Of a stretch of DNA of 64,000 bases, positions 48,483 through 59,313 are shown in pieces; within the stretch, counting starts at the first letter, position 1; every line of letters begins with the position of its first letter. The notes beneath the pieces are model-generated. The model was not told the DNA's origin. It was given only the letters and a program-made list of their open reading frames with translations, and made no database searches. The position numbers were made by a program, and so were the translations under genes. This DNA is from Moniliophthora roreri (taxonomy: Eukaryota > Basidiomycota > Agaricomycetes > Agaricales > Marasmiaceae): NCBI GenBank assembly GCA_001466705.2, contig LATX02000013.1:62001-126000 (forward strand). The letters run 5' to 3'.

Positions 48483-50994
48483 GGTTGGCAGTGGACAAGT
48501 AAGAGTGAAAACGTCCGATAGCGATGGGGGAATTTATTATATACATCAACATCGAGGTAAAGAAGCTGTCCTGAAACGTCATCAAAATGGGATCAGTTCT
48601 AAAATGTACATATGACACACCTGTGGCAAGCTGGGCGACCCGCACAAACCGACACTTGATTTTCGGTTTGGGATGTGACACCAGAGATGAACATATCCGG
48701 TAAGCTTTAGTCTTGTCAATTGTTTGCATCCGAACATTTTCTCTATAGGCTAAGCCAACGCACACCAGATCTCATCCAGATCCGAGCGGTGTGAAGTTTC
48801 CCTGGTAATTGATGGGAACTCCTGAAGACAATGTCATTTTTCTCTCACTACCCTTGGTCTCCAGTTCACAGAGGGCATGAGGCAAAGAATTTGAGACTGT
48901 CAGAGATGAGTCAACCTGAGTTGCCCAACGACCAGTCCCGGGAAGAGTCCTGGACAATAAGAAGCCAGAAACGAGCATCAGTGTACTTGAATCGGGATAC
49001 CAACAGAACCGCAAGTACTCACCGAAGCGACCTCAACATCGTTTGCCATCGGTGGGTAGGAGGTGAGTCGTGGTGAGTCAAGCTGAGAAGACTGTCATGG
49101 CGGTTGACGTGAGGAGCTCGAGGAAAATAGAGATAGATAGATAGATCAAAATCCTCCTTGACCATCATCCATCATCCATCATGAATCGCCCTCTGGCCTT
49201 TTATGGCTGTTTCCACCTTGTTCGTTTCTGCGTTTCACAGCGGGGTTACGGCATAGATAGTTTTCGAATGCTGAGACAATGATCTAGCTTGTGTAAACGT
49301 CCAAATTGTTGCGGTGAGCAATTTTCAATTGTACCACCCGAGCTACAGCGGATTGAGGCCGGATTGAACGGAGGATGATACGGTTGTCGTAGACGACAAC
49401 GGCCGTGATGGTGTGATTTTTTTTTCTTTTCTTGAAAGGGGAAGGTGAAACGTGGACAATCCAAGAAGGAAGATAACTGGGGAAGAGCAGCTGACGCAAC
49501 TTGGATGTTTCTGAGAGAAAGTTATTGGCGTATTTAGGCTTTTGATGCGGAAATCATCCGGACCGTACCTTCTACTATGACGTTTTACCTGGGCACCATA
49601 GGTGGCTGCACGTTCACATTTCTTGTGTCCTAGGTTCAGTTTTGCAGTATTATTGACATAGGGTGTGCGGTGCCCAGAGATCTTGCAGAATGAAGAATGA
49701 ATCCAGGAGCGAAAGCGCGGTGAGTGTGAGTACGATCAATCTGTTCAACATGACCTGAACAAGACCTGAACGCAACCTCCCCGTCCCTACTTTTTGAATT
49801 CGGAACTATTATAATAAAGAATTTCCAGATCGCTAGTTTTCGAGCCTGCTCCCTTCAATCGTACTCTTAACCAAGAATCATATGCATCGAGTGCCAGCTC
49901 GAAGTGCTTAATGGACTTATGCTCTCGGAATTCACTTGATCACAACTCCGAGAGATGCGAATTGATATCTACGGTGTGAGATGTAAGTAAACTATCTTCA
50001 CTCCAATTTGCCAGCTCCATTGCTGACTGATACCAGACGTCACTTCAACGCAGTGTCGACACCCAAAGAGAATTGGTTCCGCCGCTCTGACACCAAATGT
50101 TGTCTCCGTTAGGAGTATTCAGGAACATGGGACTCCATTTCGAGGCAGCAAGTGAAAACTCAGAAGACAATAACCTGTTTACGAGGGTGGAAGGTATAAC
50201 TGGGTGGGAAAGTTGTGGTCTGATAGATGTCGATAGATCGTTTTGTTTGGCTCATTCAGCGTCATGTTCAGCTTCGCTCTCATTACGGTGCCCAAATTTC
50301 CGCAAAACCACAACGCCAGAAACGGACTCGTAATCACCATCCGGACCTTGATGGCCCACTGCGGCAAGTGACTCCTGGAATTCTGCACTCTCTCAAATCA
50401 GTATAGTTGATGCTGCGCTGCGTTCTAAGCTTCTCCGTATGTCTACGCATCGCGTTCCGTGTGGTAATTTAGAGTTTGCGTTCTCAAGGCGGTCCAACAG
50501 CATTTCGTTCTCCGCTAAAGTGTCGATCGCTCAGCTTTGGCCTCGCTAGATCCATGCCCTTTTATGGTCTATATTGAATGATACAGCTGCTGTTGGAGTA
50601 CAGCTAGTCGTGTCACCACAACCGCGACAATGCAGGACACGGCATTGAGCGGCCGTCCTAAACCAATTTAGTCCGGCCAACACATAGGTCCAGTCATTAC
50701 TCAACCAAGATTGAATGGATCTTAACGCGCGTATCGACATATACACCGCCCGGTTGGTGGTCATCATTTCCAAGTACCCGAAGAATCAGGGATACGTATG
50801 ATGGTCTGAACCACTTGTCCATGGATTTGTTATTCCGTCTTATTCTATCATGCCCCAGGTTCGGACATTGCACCGTTTGTGCTCCGTAGCCGATGGTATA
50901 TGAAGGTGCGACGGACGCTGTCGAAGATATATACACCCCCCCGTTCCCTTCCTTTCGTGTTTTTCCCCACGTTACTATCATCCTAATTCACTGA
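48483..50994. other. 2.5 kb without a firm gene; simple repeats
   Basis: The first 600 bp (48483-49080) are 5' flank of the DUF2235 gene and contain minus-strand open pieces with plausible splice sites (for example 48772-48900) that could be leader exons. (GATA)n lies at about 49132-49146 and (CATC)n-like repeats at 49163-49182. A pyrimidine-rich A/T-poor stretch at 50935-50960 abuts the carbonic anhydrase promoter. No other coding evidence. Confidence 0.4.
50928..50933 (+). promoter_or_regulatory. TATA box of the carbonic anhydrase gene
   Basis: TATATA 62 bp upstream of the ATG at 50995, followed by a C-rich tract. Confidence 0.4.
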
Positions 50995-51959
50995 ATGGTT
51001 CGCCCAACAGCAGTATTCTCTCTAATTCTCACGAGCGTCTTCGTGCCCGCCAACGCAAACTGCCTGTATGGCACTTCCCTTCTACCTCGGCAAGTGGAAA
51101 GCGGAAGGGCGACAGTCAGCTCGTTCGAATACAATGGCGAGAAGGGCCCCATAGGCTGGGCAGGGCTGAGTCCCGATAACTCTGCTTGCCACCTCGGTCG
51201 GAATCAGTCCCCAATCGCTCTCAACGGCTCCATTCCAGAAGCATCATCGCCCGTCAATGTATCTTTCCCGACGGTGGACGAAGCAGTCATCGAGAACATA
51301 GGGTCCACCTTGGACGTCGTGGTGAACGGCACGACGACTTTCGAGGGCAAGAGCTACGCGCACCAGCAATTCCACTTCCATACACCGAGCGAGCATCATA
51401 TCGAAGGAGAATACTTTCCACTAGAGATGCACATGGTAGGTCTCGTTATTCACTGGATTCTAAGTTGCTATGCTCATCTTGGCCACACCACCCAGGTTCA
51501 CGAAGCATCCGGTGAGTCTCGGAACCGGATGTGGATCCCCATTATCACTGACATTCGGGTCATCATATAGATGGGTCTTTCCTCGTCTTAGGGCTATTGT
51601 TCGAGCTCACAGAAGACGCTTCGACCACTGACCTGTTATCTTCGGTTATCGAGCGATTAGACGAAGCTAGTGAACCGGGAGCAGTGTCTTCCACTGGACC
51701 GCTCGACTTCACAGAGCTGTCCAGCGTAATGCAAACCAAGCCGCTGTTCCAGTATTCGGGGTCTTTGACCACACCGCCATGCAGAGAAGGCATAAACTTC
51801 TTGATCGCGAAGGAGCCTCTGCCATTGAATGTGAAGACATACAAAGCATTGAAGAAGGTCATGGGATTTAATGCGAGATACGTGCAGAACACGCTGGGAA
51901 GCATAAATCTGTTGGAGATGGCCGCTTCACAATTCGGTGAGTGCCTTGCACTTGTTTAA
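50995..51959 (+). CDS. Secreted alpha-carbonic anhydrase, 281 aa
   Basis: Exons 50995-51435, 51496-51511 (16 nt) and 51571-51959 join in phase. A signal peptide is clear (MVRPTAVFSLILTSVFVPAN, cleavage near NA-NC). The domain starts YNGEKGPIGWAGLSPDN, then GRNQSPIAL. Zinc ligands are the two His of QQFHFHTPSEH and the His of LEMHMVHEAS, read across the first intron. Further conserved elements are FLVLGLLFELTEDAS, FQYSGSLTTPPCREGINFLI (with the TTPPC substrate-pocket strand), and a C-terminal helix. It hydrates CO2 outside the cell or in the wall; N-x-S/T sites (NGSI, NVSF, NGTT) suggest glycosylation. The stop at 51959 might be replaced by a further exon, since a GTGAGT donor follows AASQF at 51937. 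Confidence 0.9.
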
Positions 51960-52612
51960 TGTAGCCAACACACCGTTGATCGTCCATGCTTCTAGGCTGT
52001 GCAGTGAATAGTAGCTCAGGTTATTAACCGTCGCGTTTTGACCCTATTTCACCCGATACTGTACAAGCAAGGACACTATCTAATGTAGACCGTTCTAATT
52101 ATAGTTGATTGATTTGCGCGTACGACTTCAGGGTTCCACCATGCAGGGTGACGACTGTTTGGCGTCGGATCCAGCTGCGAGCCTGTAGCAGAACAGGAAA
52201 CGGGTTTCCTTCCGTTCCCAACGCATAGGCACGCAGCCTGAGCAGTGTACTGCAGAGTATGTATGACATAGTATCGCTGTAAAGAATATTGGAAGTGAGC
52301 TCAATGGGATTGGACTGGAAGGAGGACTCTTGTGGGTGTAATCTTCAACCGGCTGATTTTCGGGTAAATCATATCAGCCGGTGGGGAAATTCACACAACA
52401 GCCAACCCGGACCCCCCCTGCCCGGTGCCGAGTATCTCCTCCCTGTCTCTTCCCCTCTAGACTCCAGTCAAAGGTTTCTGTGGAAATTTAGTGCTGTATG
52501 CTGAAGGCATCGTGGGGTCCAGAGGAACGTTGAAATAATTCGCGGTGAGTCATTGAACCGATTCCTGCGATGTACCAGCTCATTCCAATTGCATCACAGC
52601 TAAACTATGACC
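51960..52612. other. Intergenic region between the carbonic anhydrase and NTA1 genes
   Basis: No gene recognised. Probably 3' flank and the NTA1 promoter. Confidence 0.45.
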
Positions 52613-53794
52613 ATGCCTAGGATACCCCTTCGGATTGCCGTAGTACAATTCTGTCCCAAGGTCTGCGAAGCGTGCGCTCAATAAGGGCAGGAAGAACATC
52701 TAACAACGACCAAGATAGGCCATGTCCAAGCCAACATAGCCCGGGCGAGAGAACTATGTAGAAAAATTGAACCGCGTTCGGTCGACCTGTTATGTTTTCC
52801 TGAGATGATCTTCTCTGGTGAGTTGCTGTTTACTTAGTTGCTCCTCATTTACAGATATCGATACAATACAGGATATGTATTCGATAACCCGATAGCCATA
52901 TCTCCCCACCTGGAAGCTCTTAAGACAGGTCCCACCTCACAGTTCTGCTCCGAAATCGCCAAACAGCTCAAATGCTACATCGTTGCTGGTTATCCTGAAC
53001 GGCTGGGGGATGAGGAGCACACTGATACTCTACCGGTCCCCGAATCTGCCTCAGAGATACACGCTCGACTAGTTGGGGCAAATAGCGCTGTTTTATGCGG
53101 GCCTGAAGGGGAATGGGTGGGAAATTATCGAAAGTCGAATCTCTTCGAAGTTGACATGCCTTGGGCCAAACCAGGTGCGGACTCTTGTTCATTCGTCCTG
53201 GCATCCTGTTCATCGCCTTTTCCAAAATTTAGGTACCGGATTCGCCACCTTTGATTTGCCTTCACCTCTCCGTCGTATGACCCTCGGGATCTGTATGGAT
53301 TTGAACGTTCAACCTCCTGCCGAGTGGGTTAATATTGAAGAAGGGCCATACGAGCTGGCAAGTTATACGCTGTCCAAACAAGCCAATATCCTGGTTCTTC
53401 TGAATGCATGGTTGGATTCTGGCAAAGATCCGGAGGAAGAAAGTGACTGGAGTACTCTGAATTACTGGGCAATGCGCCTTCGGCCTCTCTGGGCACGCGA
53501 TGGAAGTAATTCAGCGTCAGATTCCGATGGTGAATCCACTGATACTCCATTACGTGATGAAGAGGACGGTCCAGAAACCGTGGTTGTCGTATGTAACCGG
53601 AGCGGGGAAGAGAACGGTAAGTTCGGGCATTTGCATGTCGTGACCGTGCGGTGCTAAGCTTCATAAATCAAGGCAAAGTGTTCGCTGGATCATCTGCGAT
53701 TTATAGTATGCGGAAAGGTGCTGACCGCCCCAAGTTACTGGACATGATGGGTCGCACGGAGGAAGGAGTGCGTATATGGAATATCCTGGTATAG
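52613..53794 (+). CDS. NTA1: Protein N-terminal asparagine amidohydrolase, NTA1-like (nitrilase superfamily), 319 aa
   Basis: Five exons (52613-52660, 52715-52817, 52872-53174, 53233-53616, 53673-53794) join in phase to 319 aa. The nitrilase catalytic triad is visible: Glu in LLCFPEMIFSGY, Lys in VGNYRKSNLFEVD, and Cys in MTLGICMDLNVQPP. GYVFDNPIAISPHLEAL, GYPERLG and VCNRSGEENG are typical of fungal Nta1. The enzyme deamidates N-terminal Asn/Gln to Asp/Glu, which feeds the Arg/N-degron (N-end rule) pathway; it works in the cytosol and mitochondria in yeast. The protein is shorter than yeast Nta1 (457 aa), and the C-terminus beyond SGADRPKLLDMMGR is short, so a further exon could exist. Confidence 0.85.
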
Positions 53795-54047
53795 AAATGC
53801 TTTGTTTTCGTAGATGTGACACATATTCATAATGTACACGCGTACGGGCTTCTTTTATTGATATTCACAGGCACTCGTGACTCAGAGATCCAGAATGAAC
53901 CTGGAACTTTCCATATCGGTGAATCGACATTCCGTGATTTCCTTGGAAAGTTTGAGCATGTGGGCGCATAGCTTGACTAGGGTCAATAGCTTCGTTCTTT
54001 TACTCTTCCTACGACTGATTACTACAACTTACTCTCTAGTATTCTCA

Positions 54048-55579
54048 ATGACTTCTGATTCGGAGGAGTCCGAGGCTAATGCACTCGAACCTGATAAAGC
54101 GCTAAAACAAAAATTTGCGGAAGAGTACCGCCGACCTGGATCTCTGAAGGAACGACGTCTTTGGTTGAGCGAAAATCGCAACACAGTACGTCTGTGGTAT
54201 TTCCACATCGCTTACCGACCAATTACTCTTAGAGCTGCACACACTGTACAAGAAAGAAACTCAAATGCGAACCAAACCCTGACTATGCGCGCTGTGAGAC
54301 TTGCAAAAGTCACAAATCTACGGGTGGCTGCTCTCGTGTGGCTGAAGAACGCAAATCAAGGGTTATGAAGAAGCTTAACATCGATGAAGACACGTTCGAA
54401 AAGTTGCTACAAGCTACATATGGTAGTACGCGTAATGTGCAAGGAGAGGTTGCCACTGCTGGCAAAACCATTGGGAAGAAAGCTAAGGGATCCGAGCTGG
54501 AGAAATCGTCCGTAAACAAAGTATTATCAACATTTTGCGTTTTCATATGGCAAGCAAATAGCTAAAACTCTACCGTGGCAGGCCCGGTTGAATATGTCAA
54601 ACACGAGCCAGGTGCACACCGGGGGCAGCAACCAAGGAAATGCCGCCACTGCTTCAAAAAATCAGCCCCCCGCGAGGACGAAGCGTTATGTTCCTGTTGT
54701 AGAGGTTCGGACTGTAAGGAGGATTGGAGAGTAAGTGATAGAATAATTCGGCAGTCGAGGCTTTTTACTGAAAGAATTGAATGCACTTCAGGAGGGACAC
54801 AAGCAACGCTGCTTCTCCCGAGAGGACGGTCCACGTAATAAGGAAAAGGAAAAACGACTCTGTCACGAGAACACAGTCGAACTTGGAGGAAAAGAAACAG
54901 GTGATGATCAACAAATCTAAATCCGGCAGAAAGGCAGGGGAAGACGACTCGGAGGACTCAGATGTAGCGCCTGCTCCGCCTCGTCAAAAGAAACCAATGC
55001 TGCAGATCATGATAGAAGACGATGAGTCAGATGAAGATGATCAGAGGGAACAAAGGCACAGGAACGAAGAATCCGATCATGAAGACGAGAACGAGAGGCA
55101 GCTCGATTCCAGAGCGAGCCGTAGAGACGAGGAATTTGAGGGTAAGCGACTCAAAGTGCCAAGTCGAAAGCGAGATGTTGATTCCTTCGGAATGACATTT
55201 AGCACCCATCAAGGCACCGTTTGACCCACCATTGAACGACAGTCCATTTATACGGCTGCATTTTGTCAAGCGCAGCCTGGAAGTCGGGATGCAAAGTCTC
55301 AGTTCACATCATCCACTATGGCAGACGTTGAGGGACTCTGTCGATGAGATCGGTGACATAGCCACGCTAGAGTTGGACAGACTGAGGATGATGAGACGGC
55401 ACGATCGGGGTCCTGAAGGGAAAACGGGGGATCCGGGACGTGCGAGAGGGTCTGAGGAATTTGACGGACGGGATGCTGACGACCAGTCGCAGCGTAAACG
55501 AAGGAGGATAATAAGACCACCGAATCGCTTTGAAGTCCCAGAGAGCAGTGGGAAAAAGCGCATGCCAAAGCATCGGTGA
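54048..55579 (+). CDS. Zn(II)2Cys6 plus MYND-like zinc-finger protein, 388 aa
   Basis: Six exons (54048-54185, 54233-54422, 54582-54730, 54792-54900, 54938-55141, 55203-55579) join in correct phase to 388 aa. After an acidic start (MTSDSEESEAN) a Zn2Cys6 cluster appears at about residues 48-79: SCTHCTRKKLKC, then CETCKSHKSTGGC, giving the spacing C-x2-C-x6-C-x8-C-x2-C-x8-C. A second Cys/His cluster at about 130-166 (KCRHC, LCSCCRGSDC, DWREGHKQRC) matches the end of a MYND finger. A Lys/Arg- and Asp/Glu-rich linker follows, then APIKAPFDPPLNDSPFIRLH and a helical segment ending RRRIIRPPNRFEVP with basic nuclear signals. It looks like a nuclear regulator. Two zinc modules in one protein are unusual; the fourth intron is only 37 nt, so the join of exon 4 to 5 needs checking. 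Confidence 0.72.
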
Positions 55580-55750
55580 GTCTCGGGACGTATAGGCCAA
55601 CAGAGTTTTTTTTTGTCGTTGTATATAATTTGGATAGACCTCGTGTGCGTTGAACTTGCAAAAATTTTGATATAACGTTGTTGTCACATGTTTGCCTACA
55701 CCTCCAAATAGCCGCTGGCAGAAAATAATTTTCTCTTTACGCGTCTAAAC

Positions 55751-57236
55751 ATGGCTCCATCTTCTACCGCTAAGCCTCCCAAGGGCAAAAGCCCAGCGAA
55801 GAAGGGCGACGAGAAGAACAAGAAAAGCACTTTGAAATCAAAATCCGCGGCAGAACCGACTGAAAAACTGCCAGTACCAGAAGAGGACGACCACAAGTCT
55901 GGTTCTAGCTCTGAAGGCGACTCTGATAGTGACAATGGAGGTGTAGACGAGAAAGGCATGGAGAGGCTGATGAAAGCTTTGGGAGACGATGGATTGGATG
56001 AATTTGACCAGGCTCAGTTGAATGCTGCTCTTGGAGATGAAGATGACTGGGAAGATGAAGAAGATGAGGGTGGTTCAAATGACGATGAGGATGAAGAGGG
56101 TGATGAAGATGCTGAAACTGCTGAGGGCGTGGCATTGAGCGATGAGAGTGAAAGTGAGGCAGAAGAGGAAGAAGAGGAAGAAGAGGAAGAAGAGGAAGAT
56201 GCTTTGGTGGCGCTGGACGATGAAGAGACTGGCTCTGTCGATGCCGACGCGATACCTCAACAAAAACTTGAAGTGGACAATGAGGCATGATCCCAGCCTT
56301 CTGAAAGACCGTATCTTTCCAGTAACATGCTTAATTCCACAGGTTGCACTTGCACGGATACGAGAATCTATCCAACTCAACCCATCAATACCTTGGACGG
56401 AAACACTTGTACTTTCGTACCCTCACACTATCGACGTCGACGTCGACGACGATCTTAACCGGGAGCTAGCCTTGTTCGTATATCTCCGCCCTTGCTCAAT
56501 TTGGACCATGCTAATCTATCTGTTTTTTTTTTCTCTTCTTTTTTTTTTTAAAAAAAATCGACAGCTATAAGCAAGCTCTTCATAGTGCTCAAGAAGCTCG
56601 AAAACTTGCCGCCCAACACAAATTCCCATTCACCCGACCCTCGGACTACTTTGCTGAAATGGTCAAATCCGACGCACACATGGAGAGAATACGTCAACGG
56701 CTACTAGATGAACGCGCTGGAATAAAAAAGGCCGAGGAAAAGCGGAAGGAGCGGGAGAACAAGAAGTTTGGTAAACAAGTACAGATCGAGAAATTGAAGG
56801 AGCGGGAGAGGAGCAAGAAGGAGATGGAAGAGAGGCTGAAAGGCCTGAAAAGAAGTAAGCGTTTTTCGGGTCCAACTCCTTCGACTTGTTCTAACAGTTC
56901 GCTGCAGAACGTAAAGACATTCTTGACAACAATGAAGATCAGGACGATGCCTTCGACATCGCTGTCGAGGACGCCATATCAGACAAGCGGCCCGCCAAGC
57001 GATTGCGTCCCGAAGGCGGCAAAAAAATTTCTCGGCAAGCCAGGGACAAGAAGTTTGGTTTCAGTAGTCGTGGACGAAGGGCAAAGCAAAACACCAGGGT
57101 CTCGACCGATGATTTTGACTTTGGTTCTCGAAAAGGGGCTGGAGGCAGTGGGAAAGGAAAAGGTGGCAAGGGCGGTAAAGGTGGCGGATCCAAACGCCCC
57201 GGCAAGTCAAAGAGGATGGCAGCACGTAGTCGCTAG
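55751..57236 (+). CDS. EBP2: rRNA-processing protein EBP2
   Basis: Four exons (55751-56272, 56343-56473, 56565-56854, 56908-57236) join in phase to 423 aa. The first part is Lys/Ser-rich then very acidic, with a poly-Glu run near residues 136-152. The conserved EBP2 domain reads ALARIRESIQLNPSIPWTET, LNRELAFYKQALHSAQEARK, then FTRPSDYFAEMVKSDAHMER and RQRLLDERAGIKKAEEKRKE. The C-terminus is Lys/Arg/Gly-rich (ARDKKFGFSSRGRRAKQNTR, GSGKGKGGKGGKGG), fitting nucleolar targeting. EBP2 is needed for 27S pre-rRNA processing and 60S assembly. Complete and intact; the gene begins 171 bp after the zinc-finger gene. Confidence 0.92.
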
Positions 57237-58059
57237 TTAGCTTTTCCCGATTGTATGCCGTCAACTAGGAATGCAGCGCGAGATTTTCTGTACGACATGA
57301 TTTCATAGATGAGGCGTATAAGTGGGGCCTCCTCCAGGGGGTCCCTCGCACTTCGTTCGCATCCGAGGGATAAAAAAAACCTTCGTAAGAATGATGATTG
57401 ATATCTAGCCGCAGGCAAACTTTCCCAAGTGTTGGCTCTCGAACTAACTACATGGGCAGAGTGTTTTACCGTTTACATCATGCGTACAGAATTTGAATCT
57501 GAATCTAATAAAGCTCTGGGTGGTAGTAGATATCTGCGGTGGCGAATATGGGGACAAGGAGACAGCGATGACCGCTGACCAGTGCGGGCTGCGTACCGTT
57601 CTGAACTTCCGTCGCCAGATTCTTCCAGGTTCTGCCATCCGTATGTCCGTGTATTCATGGTGATGCACGCATGATTTGACAGATTCATCAATGCTCTCGT
57701 CGCGATTCATGATACATGTGGCCGAGAAACTGATCACAGGCCAGAAAATGTCAACCATTCGGGGCCCCGCTTGACCACTTTTGGACGAAGCACAATCTGA
57801 ATATGTAAATTAAGCAGTCGACTCTAATAGTAATGAGAAAGGATCAACTAAGTGAATGGGACGCGCCAAGCCTTTCGGAATTCCCAGCACACGGGTAACA
57901 TAGGGTGGGACGGACATGCATTTTCCGACGGAAAGAAGTCAATTAACAGTTCGGTTTCATGAGTCCATAGTTGAAACAAGTTAGATTATGAAAATACGAT
58001 GATCGTAAGTAGATATACAGCGCGACATTATCGTGTAGCATTTCAATTTCAACAACATA
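57237..58059. other. Intergenic region between EBP2 and the small Cys-rich gene
   Basis: Converging 3' flanks. A minus-strand open stretch (57444-57758) has no recognisable motif. No RNA gene seen. Confidence 0.45.
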
Positions 58060-58610
58060 TTAGCAACAGACTTCGCATGGACAACCTTTGCAAAATTTGT
58101 TTAGTGTACAGTGGTGGGGGAGAAGATAAAGACGCACAGATGATATCTGCAATGCAATCGCAGCATCCCTAACCGAAACAGATACCTCAATGCCCAATTC
58201 AATATAAGCTTTGTTAATCTACGCACCTCGCAACATTCTGGTAGAAGTAATGCTTCAGTCGATCTGACGCCAAGAAAGGACTAGAGGCTCACCGAAACAG
58301 ATGAAGCATCCGAATAGACCCAAGAAGCAATCCTAGCGAGGAGCTGTTATTGAAGCATTCTGGGTCGGAAATAATGCGGAGCAAAACCCACTTTTCCTGC
58401 CCCGCCACCTCGCAAACGAGAAACTTTGTGTTGATGATGTTCGCAGTGTTGAGTTTGGGAACTGTTCGTGGACCCCTGAGCCGAGATGACGTCTAGAGGA
58501 GCTGAGTGTCTGAAAACGAAAAACGTTGAACAAGTAAACATACTCATCTCTACGCCAGCCTGAGGCTGGGTTGAAACTGCTTTAGCTGGTTGAGCGGGGG
58601 CGGAAGACAT
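58060..58610 (-). CDS. Small cysteine-rich protein (multi-exon, exact splicing uncertain)
   Basis: The ATG at 58610 begins MSSAPAQPAKAVSTQPQAG. A second exon (about 58390-58490) gives SQTQHCEHHQHKVSRLRGGG, then a third reads DCFLGLFGCFICF, with tiny further exons supplying Cys-rich ECCE and CCPCEVCC and a stop at 58060. This matches a family of small Agaricomycete proteins of about 100 residues with a hydrophobic Cys-rich tail, like CYSTM peptides, whose tail sits in the membrane. The junction between ECCE and the next exon needs one base that no canonical splice site supplies, so either a non-canonical splice or a mutation is present. A TATA box lies 37 bp upstream of the ATG. Confidence 0.55.
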
Positions 58611-58646
58611 GATGGTGGAATGATGAAAGGGAATGGGCTAGGAATG

Positions 58647-58654
58647 TATTTATA
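58647..58654 (-). promoter_or_regulatory. TATA box (TATAAATA) of the small Cys-rich gene
   Basis: On the minus strand TATAAATA stands 37 bp before the ATG at 58610. Confidence 0.5.
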
Positions 58655-59313
58655 CCAAGGACTGCGCTGTTTTGGTTTATTCATAGGCAGCAGGTCCGAT
58701 TATTTTTAGCAATCCACGCGCCCGTCAAATACGCCTCGACCTGGATATATTTAGTCCAGTTTCGGAGAATTGCGAATAAATTCGAGGAGATCCAGTGAGA
58801 AATGCGGTCGCCGCACAGTCTAAAATGATGTTTTCTCAGTCTGGATAACTACCGAGGACTTGCAGTGCGGGACTGAAATCATTTGAAATGAGAAATGACA
58901 TCGGTCCGTAATCTTTTGAGCAGCAGGAGCAGGAGCAGGGTATGGAGTAATTGTGGCATAGCCATGAAGGATCGGTCGAGTAGATGATTGCCTCGCTATA
59001 AACTGTAGCCAAGAGACTTTCAGAACCATGAGGACCATGAAGGTAAAGAGCAACCTGTGCCCAGGCTGCTGAATGCGGAAGTTTTGTTGGCGGGTACCAA
59101 ATATGGAAATATACCCTCACGACTCCCAAAATTGGTAGCTTTGGAGGATGTGTCAGAGATGTGTCAGAAAGTGATTTTCTTACTCACTGCTGTGACCATT
59201 CTGGTCAACTCCCGAGCCAAATTGCGCCATCCCCGCAACAGCTTACTGTACCAATCCATGTATAAATGGCGTCAATTACACCAAGGGCGTCTGGTTTCTG
59301 GACCGAACCGCGA
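58655..59313. other. Intergenic region between divergent promoters
   Basis: The region separates the minus-strand Cys-rich gene from the plus-strand MFS gene. It carries a GCAGGAGCAGGAGCAGG microrepeat (58922-58938). No gene seen. Confidence 0.45.

Noticed and set aside
55905..56288. Minus-strand open frame rich in His, Pro and Leu opposite EBP2
   Set aside because: It is the reverse image of the acidic Glu/Asp-rich EBP2 coding sequence and has no other support.
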